This document shows positions 1 to 6,435 of a stretch of 46,587 bases of DNA, piece after piece (the stretch's first letter is position 1; each line of letters opens with the position of its first letter). A program made the translations under genes and the position numbers. The notes beneath the pieces were generated by a model that worked only from the letters and a program-made list of their open reading frames with translations, was not told the origin of the DNA and did not search any database. The stretch comes from Vicinamibacteria bacterium (GTDB lineage: Bacteria; Acidobacteriota; Vicinamibacteria; Fen-336; JAGNNV01): positions 1 through 46,587 of the forward strand of contig JAIBCN010000244.1 in assembly GCA_019694155.1 (NCBI GenBank). The letters run 5' to 3'.

Positions 1-127
1 TCCCCGTTGCCGGCCATCGTTCTGGGGCCGGAGGCCCGAAACCGCCGACGTCGAGAGAGCGCTTCGGTCCTTCGCTTCGCTCAGTCTCGAATCCCCGTTG
101 CCGGCCATCGTTCTGGGGCCGGAGGCC
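1..127. repeat. 36-bp direct repeat, two copies 91 bp apart
   Basis: Positions 1-36 and 92-127 are identical. Each copy holds a short inverted repeat, CCGGCC and GGCCGG about 10 nt apart, so each could fold as a hairpin. The repeat lies downstream of tadA on the minus strand and may act in transcript termination or be part of a dispersed repeat family. The first copy starts at the window edge, so the array may continue outside. I see no gene in 1-175. Confidence 0.6.
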
Positions 128-175
128 GGAACGGGACGCGGCCATGAGCAGTCGAGGGTGACCGAAGATGCGGGT

Positions 176-607
176 TTACTCCCGGCGAGTGCGAAAGAAG
201 GCTCGCATGAGGTCCCCGCATTCCTTTTCGCGGACACCGGAAATCACCTCGATGTGGTGATTGAGGCTGAGGGTCTCGAGGCGCAGGAGGCTCTCCATGG
301 CACCCCATTTGGGTTCCCGGGCTCCGTAGACCACCCGGGCGACGCGGGCGTTCACGAGGGCTCCGGCGCACATCAGGCACGGTTCCACGGTGACCACCAG
401 GGTTGTTCCGGGAAGCCGGTAGTTGCCGGCCTGCTTCGAGGCCTCGCGCAGGACGACGATCTCGGCGTGAGCGGTTGGATCGTTTGCCGAAATCGGCTGG
501 TTGAAGCCCGACGCGAGCACCGCGCCCGAGGGGTCGAGGAGAACGGCGCCGATCGGGACCTCGTGGGCCTGCTCGCCGAGGCGGGCCTGGGCGATCGCCA
601 GACCCAT
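176..607 (-). CDS. tadA: tRNA-specific adenosine deaminase TadA
   Basis: TadA deaminates A34 to inosine in the wobble position of tRNA-Arg(ACG). From the ATG at 605-607 the protein is 143 aa. It has the zinc-dependent cytidine/adenosine deaminase signature: His47-Ala-Glu49 (HAE) and the PCLMCAGAL motif with Cys77 and Cys80, followed by a KWG segment typical of TadA. The reading frame stays open upstream to 688, but those codons run through a displaced tRNA 3' end (658-709), so a start there would be an artefact. The true start could still be a non-ATG codon slightly upstream, because many TadA proteins have a few more residues before this Met. Before integration of the neighbouring element the gene would have lain directly downstream of tRNA-Arg(ACG), on the same strand. 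Confidence 0.93.
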   Translation of the reverse strand: MGLAIAQARLGEQAHEVPIGAVLLDPSGAVLASGFNQPISANDPTAHAEIVVLREASKQAGNYRLPGTTLVVTVEPCLMCAGALVNARVARVVYGAREPKWGAMESLLRLETLSLNHHIEVISGVREKECGDLMRAFFRTRRE

Positions 608-657
608 GACCGCGTCGAACCCGCCGATCAGAGGGGGCGCCCCGCGCCGCCGCGCGC

Positions 658-709
658 ATGGTGCGCCCCGGAGGATTCGAACCTCCAACCTACAGATTCG
701 TAGTCTGTT
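658..709 (-). other. Left attachment site: displaced tRNA-Arg 3' fragment
   Basis: This is a 52-bp exact copy of 9018-9069. On the minus strand it reads through the anticodon arm (ACG), variable region, T arm, 3' acceptor strand, discriminator A and CCA of tRNA-Arg, and lacks the D arm and 5' acceptor strand, so it is not a functional tRNA. It marks the chromosome-element junction on the tadA side. The identity ends at 709/710, which is C here and G in the intact tRNA. Confidence 0.95.
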
Positions 710-765
710 CCTTGGTGTTCCCGTGAGTCCCCGCTGATTCGCGGCTGTTTCATTTCATCGGCCAT

Positions 766-794
766 TTGCAGTGGTTCTATTCGTGTCATATACT
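766..794 (+). promoter_or_regulatory. Sigma-70-type promoter of the integrase operon
   Basis: TTGCAG (766-771) and TATACT (789-794) are separated by 17 bp, close to the TTGACA-17-TATAAT consensus. Transcription would start near 801, about 75 nt before the integrase ATG at 876, and would run through the inverted repeat at 819-862. Confidence 0.65.
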
Positions 795-818
795 GCTGGT
801 TCACGGAAGATCATTTTT

Positions 819-862
819 CGGGAGTCCCCGGGGAGTCTCCAGGAGGCTCGCGGGGACTCCCG
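819..862. promoter_or_regulatory. Inverted and direct repeats in the integrase leader; likely arm-type sites
   Basis: CGGGAGTCCCCG (819-830) and CGGGGACTCCCG (851-862) form a perfect 12-bp inverted repeat with a 20-nt spacer. The spacer opens with a second, imperfect direct copy at 831-840. The 18-bp block GGGAGTCCCCGGGGAGTC (820-837) recurs exactly at 8926-8943, near the other end of the element, and a shorter GAGTCCCC lies at 725-732. Repeats shared by both ends and clustered beside int are what arm-type integrase binding sites look like. Because these also sit in the int leader between the promoter and the ATG, binding or hairpin formation could autoregulate int. Confidence 0.6.
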
Positions 863-875
863 AACCGAGGTGCCT

Positions 876-2321
876 ATGACCCGCAAGAACGAGTCTGACG
901 AACCCAAGAGCAGGTCGAAGAAGGTTCCCTTCACGAAGCGGATGCTAGACCAGTTGGAGGCGCCGCCTGGGGGCGAGGTGAGGGCGTGGTCTTCGGACGT
1001 GCCCGGTCTCTTCGTGCGCGTCAGGGGAGGCTCGCCGGGGGTGTTCTGGTTCAAGTATGGGCGAGGACACCGAGGCGGACAGGGTCGGGTGAAGATCGCG
1101 GCCGTCGGCGCGATCCCGCTCGACAAAGTCTTCGAACGAGCGAGGGCGATCGCCGGTCGGGTGGCCGAAGGGAAGGACCCCGAGGCCGAGCGGAGAGAGG
1201 AGCGTCGGACGCAGGGCGCGGACACCCCCAAGACGGTGGAGGACCTCGCCCGCGCGTACATCGCGCACGGGCTCACGAAGAAAGGGAAGGCGAAGAAGGC
1301 GAGGACCATCGCGGAGGAGCGCGGTCTGTTCGGACTCCGTGAGGAACCGGCGACCGAGCGCGCAAAGAAGCTCGTGGCCAAGGACAAGCGGCGCCGGCGA
1401 ACGATCCTCGACGCCATCGGCACGAAGCCCTTGGACCGAGTCGACCAGACCGACCTCGTCAGGCTAAAGGACGCATGGAAATCAACGCCCGTCCGATGCA
1501 ACAGGGCGCTGGCGCTCATCTCGTCCATGTACTCCTTCGCGATCTCCCGGGGGTTCCGAAAGGACCGAGTGAATCCGGCCGTGGGGGTGGAGCGATACCC
1601 GGAGGAGCCACGGCTGTACAGGTCGAAGGGCAGCACGACCAAGGTGTACTTGACCCCCGAAGAGATCGGACGCCTTTCAACTGCTCTCTCCGATGTCGAG
1701 AAGGAGGGCCGCGTCACGCCATTTGGCGTCGCGGCCATCCGACTACTGGCTCTCACCGGCGCCCGCGCGAGTGAGATCCTGACTCTGCGATGGGACGACG
1801 TTCGCGCCGACGAAGGCATGGCCGCGCTCAGCGATTCCAAGACCGGCAGGAAAGAGCTGCGGCTCCCCGCGGGCGCGTTGTCCCTCCTGGCGTCGATTCC
1901 GAGGCTCGCAGGAAACCCCTTCGTCATCCCCGCGATCCACAGGCGGCAACGAAAGCCGAAGCCGGGCAAGCCATTCGTGATCCTTGACGACCGCAAGGAT
2001 CGGCACCTCACGCTGAACGCGCTGGAGCAGATTTGGCAGCAGGTCCGCGAGCGTGCAGACCTGCGAGACGTTCACCTTCACGACTTGAGACACAGCTTCG
2101 CAAGCTCGGCCATCGCATCGGGCGCGAGCCTGCTCACCGTCGCGGGACTGCTCGGCCACGCGAGCGCGCGAACGTCCGAGAGATACGCGCACCTCACCGG
2201 CGACGCGCTGTCGACGGCAGCGAACGCAGCGGGGCAACGAATCGCGCAGGCGATGGCGAGCCGGAAGGCGGTGCGCAGGAAGACGAACGTCGCCGCATTC
2301 CCGCGAGGCGCATCCCGATGA
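876..2321 (+). CDS. int: Tyrosine site-specific recombinase (integrase)
   Basis: The 481-aa protein catalyses integration and excision at the tRNA-Arg site. The ATG at 876 is preceded by GAGG at a suitable distance; the upstream in-frame codons would lie in the promoter and repeat region. The N-terminal part, up to about residue 105, looks like the Arm-binding domain of P4-type integrases, with a basic start and segments such as GLFVRVR and FWFKYG. A SAM-like core-binding domain follows, then the catalytic domain with Arg297 (TGARASEI), His402 and Arg405 (HDLRHSFAS), His428 (LLGHAS) and the nucleophile Tyr437 (ERYAHLT). The full R..HxxR..H..Y set is present, so the enzyme is probably active. 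It is adjacent to the left attachment site and its stop overlaps the next start (ATGA). Confidence 0.95.
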   Translation: MTRKNESDEPKSRSKKVPFTKRMLDQLEAPPGGEVRAWSSDVPGLFVRVRGGSPGVFWFKYGRGHRGGQGRVKIAAVGAIPLDKVFERARAIAGRVAEGKDPEAERREERRTQGADTPKTVEDLARAYIAHGLTKKGKAKKARTIAEERGLFGLREEPATERAKKLVAKDKRRRRTILDAIGTKPLDRVDQTDLVRLKDAWKSTPVRCNRALALISSMYSFAISRGFRKDRVNPAVGVERYPEEPRLYRSKGSTTKVYLTPEEIGRLSTALSDVEKEGRVTPFGVAAIRLLALTGARASEILTLRWDDVRADEGMAALSDSKTGRKELRLPAGALSLLASIPRLAGNPFVIPAIHRRQRKPKPGKPFVILDDRKDRHLTLNALEQIWQQVRERADLRDVHLHDLRHSFASSAIASGASLLTVAGLLGHASARTSERYAHLTGDALSTAANAAGQRIAQAMASRKAVRRKTNVAAFPRGASR

Positions 2322-3004
2322 CCACGACGACGAGCAGGAAGGCAACCGTCGCCCTGCCCTGGGGCGCCGACCAGTCGGAGCGATTCGTGCGCGAGGCGTG
2401 GCCGGGGTTCGCCCGCTGGATGAACGCCTCGGTAGCGAAGCAGGGGAATGACCTTCGCCGCGAGTTTCGACTACGGCTAGATCAGATCCTCAAGGGAGAG
2501 TTCCCGAGCGAGATGCGGGTCCCTGCCGGGTATCTCGTTCTTCGGGAAGGCGTCCTCCGGCTGGACATGGGTAGGGTGCGCGGCATCCTCTTCGATATCC
2601 GCGAATTCGATGTCGCCGAGGACGGGGCTTTCGAGGGCCTGTATTCGGTCAAGATCCAGAACACCTCCGACGAACGCCGGGACTTCTACCTGCGCCTACT
2701 GGCGGTGTTGGCGGCGGAACCGAAGCTCCGGAGGCGAGTCAAGGCGTGCGCGCACTGCGGCCGTTACTTCATGTTGAAGACCGCGCGGCCGGACCGGGGC
2801 AAGGACTACCGCGCGTCATTCTGTTCGTCCGGGTGCAGTTGCGCGCGCAAGACCGAGCAGGACCGAGCACGCCAAAAGGACGACTATCGCCGTCGACGGG
2901 ATCACGCCGACAGCATGAGCCGCCTCGTCAGCAGGGTCCAGCAGGACAGAGCCCGCAAGAAGGACGGCCCGAGCATGAGAGGCCTCGTCAGCCACAAGCG
3001 CTGA
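2318..3004 (+). CDS. Hypothetical protein with C-terminal zinc-ribbon-like motif
   Basis: I do not recognise this 228-aa protein as a named family. The ATG at 2318 overlaps the integrase stop by 4 nt, suggesting translational coupling. The N-terminal 140 residues are mixed alpha/beta without a known motif. Cys144 and Cys147 (CAHCGRYF) together with Cys169, Cys173 and Cys175 form a treble-clef-like zinc site, resembling the terminal zinc finger of CGNR proteins but without the CGNR motif. The tail is very basic and could bind nucleic acid. Its place directly behind int suggests a role in regulation or recombination of the element, but that is inference from position only. Confidence 0.75.
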   Translation: MTTTTSRKATVALPWGADQSERFVREAWPGFARWMNASVAKQGNDLRREFRLRLDQILKGEFPSEMRVPAGYLVLREGVLRLDMGRVRGILFDIREFDVAEDGAFEGLYSVKIQNTSDERRDFYLRLLAVLAAEPKLRRRVKACAHCGRYFMLKTARPDRGKDYRASFCSSGCSCARKTEQDRARQKDDYRRRRDHADSMSRLVSRVQQDRARKKDGPSMRGLVSHKR

Positions 3005-3070
3005 ACCCCCTCGCGCTCCGTTCCAGAAACAGGAACCGAAAAAGGAGAAAGGCGAGGCCGTCGCTCATCC

Positions 3071-3087
3071 GAAACTCCGCGAGTTCC
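3071..3087. promoter_or_regulatory. Small near-palindrome upstream of the AlpA-like gene
   Basis: GAAACTCCGCGAGTTCC is a near-perfect inverted repeat (GAACTC-CGC-GAGTTC plus one extra A). It lies about 30 nt before the ATG at 3119, in the only sizeable gap (114 nt) between the early rightward genes. It could be an operator for the HTH protein. The evidence is only the symmetry and the position. Confidence 0.3.
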
Positions 3088-3118
3088 CGGATCTCACCGG
3101 GGGAAGGAGAGCGACAGC

Positions 3119-3334
3119 ATGAAGAAGAAGACGGCGAAGAAGCAGCAGGTCACCGAGGCACCGCAGACCGCGGAGTTCCTCATCACCCAGGAGGCCGCGA
3201 GGCTCCTCCGCGCGGGCAAGGGCACCTTGCAGAACTGGCGCGTTGCTGGCACCGGACCGCGCTACTACAGAGCGGGGAAGCGCGTGCTGTACCGCCGTGA
3301 GGATCTCCTCGAATTCGCTCAGGCGAGCAAGTAG
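3119..3334 (+). CDS. AlpA/excisionase-like helix-turn-helix protein
   Basis: This 71-aa protein is a small MerR-type winged helix: the TQEAARLLRAGKGTLQNWR segment is the HTH, followed by GTGPRYYRAGKRVLYRREDLLEF, the wing and final helix typical of DNA-binding proteins of the HTH_17/excisionase family. In satellites and integrative elements such proteins act as excisionases or as activators of int (AlpA). The start is well supported by AAGGAG (3105-3110) ahead of the ATG. A short basic extension (MKKKTAKKQQ) precedes the fold. It is followed after only 7 nt by a small gene. Confidence 0.85.
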   Translation: MKKKTAKKQQVTEAPQTAEFLITQEAARLLRAGKGTLQNWRVAGTGPRYYRAGKRVLYRREDLLEFAQASK

Positions 3335-3341
3335 GTCCACA

Positions 3342-3542
3342 GTGGCCGGGATTTCGTCCGACCGCATGCTCACCGAGTGGCGCCGGAACCTCCGACTTCG
3401 CCGAGCGCTGGCGACGCGGGCGGCAGCGGCGAAGAGCAGCGCGACCGCGCTCTTCCGCGCGGGTCACACGGCCGAGAGTGACCGGCTTCTCTCCGAGGCC
3501 GAGTCCTTCCTGAGGGAGCGGGCGCGGATGGAAGTCGACTGA
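3342..3542 (+). CDS. Small hypothetical protein
   Basis: The frame gives 66 aa from GTG at 3342, or 58 aa from ATG at 3366; neither has a decisive ribosome binding site. The product is a basic, Ala/Arg-rich and largely helical peptide (residues such as RRALATRAAAAKSSATALF). I do not recognise a family. It sits between the AlpA-like gene (7 nt away) and the initiator gene (6 nt away), which supports its being translated as part of the same unit. Confidence 0.55.
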   Translation: MAGISSDRMLTEWRRNLRLRRALATRAAAAKSSATALFRAGHTAESDRLLSEAESFLRERARMEVD

Positions 3543-3548
3543 GCCACC

Positions 3549-4562
3549 ATGTCCTCCACCAAGGGCAGCACGAAAGCGTCGGCCATCATCCTGGCCAAGA
3601 CCGCGGTCCTTCATCACGGGAGCCCGCTTTCCCCGACCGCGCGCCTCCTCCTCCTCGTGGTCTGCGACTTCATGTACTCGAAGCTGGAGGCACGACCTTC
3701 GGTCGCGACCCTCGCGTCCTTGGTCGGCGTAAACGAGAGGACCCTTCGAGCCCAGGGCGGGGCAATTGATGAACTCGACGAGGCCGGGCTCCTGTCGGTG
3801 ACATACGGCCGTGGGCGCGAGGTCACGCATCACTACCAGTTGCTGCCGTCGAGGACCGACTGCCCCGGCGGGTCTCGATGCAAGTGTGAGAGGAAGAAAA
3901 CCGGAAAGCCCCGCCGGTTTTCGAGGCCCGAAAACCGGAAAGAATCGCCGGATAACGAGGATGTGAAAACCGGAAAGATGCGTCACGGAAAACCGGAAGA
4001 ATCCGTAGAAGAAAACCGGAAAGATCCTCCGAAGAATCGTTCTCATGAAAAGCGCGCAGGAGAAGCGTGCAGCACGGACGGCGCGGCGGCGGTGCCTTCC
4101 TTGACGACGAACGGCAACGGAAGCGCTACGAACACACGGAAGGCCGGCGCCACGCACGACGCGGTAGAGACCACGGCAGAGCGCTTCGTCGCGATCTACA
4201 ACGACGTCCACGGGACGCACGCCACGGTGACCCCGAGAATCCTCGCGGCGGTCCGGAACGCGCTCTCGGCGAGCCGTCCCTATCCCCGCGAGGCCATCCT
4301 TGCGGCGGCGGTCATGACCACGTTCGACGACTGGTACACCGGGCGGGACCCGGCGAAGGCGATCCAGTTCGCCGCCCTGGGCAAGAGTCACCTCGACGAT
4401 TTGCTCGCGATGCTCGTGCCCGGCTTCACATTCGGTCCGCGGCTCGTCGAGATCATCAAGCGCCACGGACTCCTTCCGTACATCAAGCCGCGGGTCCGGC
4501 CGAACGTGCTTCCGTTCGCACCGAAGAGCGAGACGCAGATCCCAAGGAGAACAGCATCATGA
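3549..4562 (+). CDS. Winged-helix replication initiator with internal iterons
   Basis: The 337-aa protein has an N-terminal winged helix (about residues 30-100, with PSVATLASLVGVNERTLRA as the HTH). A polar, basic linker covers about residues 110-200, and a C-terminal helical domain (about 205-300, with AERFVAIYNDVHG and TTFDDWYTGRDPAKAIQF) resembles DnaD or phage helicase-loading domains. That order (DNA binding, linker, helicase loading) is like phage lambda O and other phage replication proteins. The linker-coding DNA holds five copies of a 13-bp repeat, so the gene probably contains its own origin, as lambda O does. Start choice: ATG at 3549, 6 nt after the preceding stop. The stop overlaps the next start (ATGA). 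It would serve autonomous replication of the excised element, with host or helper DnaB as the likely partner. Confidence 0.75.
   Translation: MSSTKGSTKASAIILAKTAVLHHGSPLSPTARLLLLVVCDFMYSKLEARPSVATLASLVGVNERTLRAQGGAIDELDEAGLLSVTYGRGREVTHHYQLLPSRTDCPGGSRCKCERKKTGKPRRFSRPENRKESPDNEDVKTGKMRHGKPEESVEENRKDPPKNRSHEKRAGEACSTDGAAAVPSLTTNGNGSATNTRKAGATHDAVETTAERFVAIYNDVHGTHATVTPRILAAVRNALSASRPYPREAILAAAVMTTFDDWYTGRDPAKAIQFAALGKSHLDDLLAMLVPGFTFGPRLVEIIKRHGLLPYIKPRVRPNVLPFAPKSETQIPRRTAS
3896..4023 (+). other. Iteron cluster, candidate replication origin
   Basis: GAAAACCGGAAAG occurs at 3896-3908, 3930-3942, 3965-3977 and 4011-4023, and with one A fewer at 3988-3999. A partial inverted copy (CCGGTTTTC) lies at 3914-3922. 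Start-to-start spacings are 34, 35, 23 and 23 bp. The copies fall in all three reading-frame phases of the surrounding gene, giving KTGK, ENRK, KTGK, GKPE and ENRK, so the DNA motif and not the peptide is conserved. A less GC-rich stretch (about 4000-4055) follows, a possible unwinding region. This matches an iteron origin inside an initiator gene. Confidence 0.75.
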
Positions 4563-5641
4563 GCAGAAGGCTTTCCACTGTCCTCAACGAGTCGTTGTGG
4601 CTCGTCACCGAGGAGCGCTACGCCGTGATCCGCGGAGTCATCGAAGGCATCGAGAGAGGCAGCGTCGTCCTCGACGCCGACGCCGAACGCATCGAGGAGC
4701 CGGCGGCGCACACGGTCAGCGCGGGGTCGCCGAACTCGCGGAGGAAGTACGACATGGCCGGGGCCGAGCCCGGCGCCCGCGGCGCCGCGGCCGAGAAGCG
4801 CACCCTGATCGTCCCCTTCCACGGCACCATCTACCCGCGCACGGGCGGCATGTCGCCGGCATCAGGCGGGACCAACATGCAGCAGACGATGGCGCTCATT
4901 CGCCGCGCTGTCGCGGACCCCGGGATCTCTTCGATCATCGGCGACTTCGACTCGCCCGGCGGTATGGTGGCCGGCGTCCCCGAGGCCGCGGCCGAGATCC
5001 GATCGCTGCGCGGGATCAAGCCGATGACCGCGGTCGCGTCCTTCCAGATGGCGAGCGCGGCGTACTACCTGGGCTCGCAGTTCGACGAGATCGTGGCGTC
5101 GCCATCGTCCAGCGTCGGCAGCATCGGCGTGGTGGCGATGTACTCCAGCGCGGCGAAGGCGCTCGAGAACGAGGGCATGGTGGTGCAGATGCTCAAGTAC
5201 CCGGAGTACAAGGCCGAAGCAGACGGCGTGAACCCTCTCACCGACGAGGCGTTCGCGTTCCGCATGACGCAGATCCGGAAGACCTACGACGCCTTCGAGG
5301 CCGCCGTCGCCGCAGGCCTCCGCATCGACCGGAAGGTGGTGGCCGAGAAGTTCGGCCGGGGCCGCAGTCTCGATGCCCAGCAGGCAGTGAAGGTCGGCGC
5401 CGCCCATCGACTCGGCACCTTCGACGACGTTCTCTTGGAGCACCTGTCCGGACGCATCTCGAAGCAGCGCGCCTTCCGCCTGTCGCAGGGCCGCGTGGGG
5501 ATGCTCGACGAGCTACCCGTGCTCAGCGGTGATGCGCGCCTCGCGCTCAATCGAACGGCGGATGCGGTCGAGGCCGCGCGGAAGGCAGAGATCGCCGCGC
5601 AGAGGATCGCGCACGCGAAGCGGTGGGGCTTCGCAAACTGA
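4559..5641 (+). CDS. S49-family phage-type capsid (prohead) protease
   Basis: The 360-aa protein starts at the ATG 4559, just after AAGGAG (4544-4549) and overlapping the previous stop. It is a serine protease of the SppA/ClpP-like S49 fold. FDSPGGMVAG (about 127-136) is the oxyanion-loop segment. Ser166 in MASAAYY is the probable nucleophile, and Lys218 in YPEYKAEADG is the probable general base. Their 52-residue spacing equals that of the Ser-Lys dyad in Bacillus SppA. Length and lack of a signal peptide or membrane segment fit the phage lambda gpC-like subgroup that processes scaffold and portal during head assembly, not a cellular signal peptide peptidase. No scaffold, portal or capsid gene is next to it, so its substrate may come from a helper phage, or the genes may have been lost. 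Confidence 0.85.
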   Translation: MSRRLSTVLNESLWLVTEERYAVIRGVIEGIERGSVVLDADAERIEEPAAHTVSAGSPNSRRKYDMAGAEPGARGAAAEKRTLIVPFHGTIYPRTGGMSPASGGTNMQQTMALIRRAVADPGISSIIGDFDSPGGMVAGVPEAAAEIRSLRGIKPMTAVASFQMASAAYYLGSQFDEIVASPSSSVGSIGVVAMYSSAAKALENEGMVVQMLKYPEYKAEADGVNPLTDEAFAFRMTQIRKTYDAFEAAVAAGLRIDRKVVAEKFGRGRSLDAQQAVKVGAAHRLGTFDDVLLEHLSGRISKQRAFRLSQGRVGMLDELPVLSGDARLALNRTADAVEAARKAEIAAQRIAHAKRWGFAN

Positions 5642-5649
5642 GTTCACCC

Positions 5650-5667
5650 GTGACGCGAGAGCGTCAC
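5650..5667. promoter_or_regulatory. 18-bp perfect hairpin with GAGA tetraloop
   Basis: GTGACGC-GAGA-GCGTCAC is a perfect 7-bp stem with a four-base loop in the 49-nt gap between the S49 protease gene and the next gene. No T-run follows, so it is not a standard terminator. It may be an operator, a processing site or an mRNA-stabilising stem. Confidence 0.4.
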
Positions 5668-5690
5668 TTCTCAACGAAGAGGACACACTC

Positions 5691-6134
5691 ATGGACAGGG
5701 ATCCCGAAGAAGTCAAGGTCGAGCGTGAGCTCAAGGTCGCCGTGTGGAGCCGCGCCGAGAAGCGCATCGTCGAAGTCCCTTGGAGCGAGTTGCCGCGCGT
5801 GCTCGACTTCGGGATCGTCGATCTACTCCCGGAACACGGCGGCATGGAGTTTGACCGGGCCGCGGCGCCCGGTACTTCGCCGCGGGGCCTCGGCGACGGG
5901 ACGACCTATGTCAAGGTCGCCGTCGGTCGCAGCTTCTTCGACTCCCGCCACCCGATCCTGCGCATGAGGCTTCTCCAGGCCGCCCAACTCGTCGCATCTG
6001 GTCGCGGCAGCTACGCGACCCCCCAGGTCGATCAGGAACCGAACCAGGAAGCGACCGCGGTCACGACCATAGCGCCCAAGAAGGCCAGCCTGGGACGACG
6101 TCTCATCTCCGGTCTGCGCGCGATCACGTTCTAG
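5691..6134 (+). CDS. Hypothetical protein, last gene of rightward unit
   Basis: I do not recognise this 147-aa protein. The ATG at 5691 follows an AAGAGGA stretch at a good distance. The first 110 residues are a mixed alpha/beta acidic region (VKVERELKVAVWSRAEKRIV); the tail is a flexible, Gln/Ala-rich linker with a basic end (KKASLGRRLISGLRAITF). There is no signal peptide or membrane segment. Position after the capsid protease would suit a minor head or packaging protein, but nothing in the sequence shows that. It converges with the terminase-like genes, with 19 nt between the stop codons. Confidence 0.65.
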   Translation: MDRDPEEVKVERELKVAVWSRAEKRIVEVPWSELPRVLDFGIVDLLPEHGGMEFDRAAAPGTSPRGLGDGTTYVKVAVGRSFFDSRHPILRMRLLQAAQLVASGRGSYATPQVDQEPNQEATAVTTIAPKKASLGRRLISGLRAITF

Positions 6135-6153
6135 ATCCGGTCAGGAGGTCGGT

Positions 6154-6435
6154 CTACAGGGGCGGCTCTCCGTCGCCGACGAGCGAGGCCCATGCCTCCG
6201 CGGCGTGACGGCGGGCGTTGCTCGCCACCTCAAGCGCGGCGTCGTGCTCGGCTTCGACGTCCGTCGCATTGGCGACTCTCTGATACCTCCGAGCCTCCGC
6301 GGTGTACAGAACGAACGCCGCAAAGATCGGCGGTGAGAGAGGGTGCGTCAGTGCACCCGCCGCGCGGAGTCCCGGCTCGAGTTCGTGCCAAAGGGCACGC
6401 TCCACCACGCCGAAGTGCGCCGGCGGCTCCATCAT
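6154..6435 (-). CDS. Short paralogue of P27-type small terminase
   Basis: The 93-aa product aligns by eye with the middle of the adjacent small-terminase protein: PPAHFGVVERALWHELEPG against PPVHLAAQAREVWCELAPE, then AGALT against AGLLT, and RR after a hydrophobic helix. It lacks the N-terminal GPxPxPTxLxxxxGNPxxRP segment. Its ATG overlaps the stop of the upstream gene (ATGA), so the two are coupled. It may be a duplicated core that forms mixed oligomers with, or modulates, the full-length protein. It could also be a decaying duplicate, but the frame is clean. Confidence 0.6.
   Translation of the reverse strand: MMEPPAHFGVVERALWHELEPGLRAAGALTHPLSPPIFAAFVLYTAEARRYQRVANATDVEAEHDAALEVASNARRHAAEAWASLVGDGEPPL

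Noticed and set aside
608..688. Extension of tadA upstream to 688 (peptide MEVRILRGAP...)
   Set aside because: These codons are the antisense-phase reading of the tRNA-Arg 3' fragment at 658-709, a known artefact at tRNA genes. The deaminase fold begins after the Met at 607 or slightly before.
98..703. Plus-strand 201-codon frame opposite tadA
   Set aside because: It overlaps tadA and the tRNA fragment on the opposite strand and shows no family features.
876..2321. Housekeeping XerC/XerD recombinase
   Set aside because: Length of 481 aa, an N-terminal Arm-binding domain and direct adjacency to the tRNA attachment repeat mark it as an element integrase.
3896..4023. CRISPR array
   Set aside because: The repeats are only 12-13 bp, the intervals are 10-22 bp and they lie inside a coding frame with no cas genes. 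Iterons explain them better.
4559..5641. Cellular SppA signal peptide peptidase
   Set aside because: There is no membrane anchor or signal peptide, and the gene is coupled to a replication initiator inside the island.
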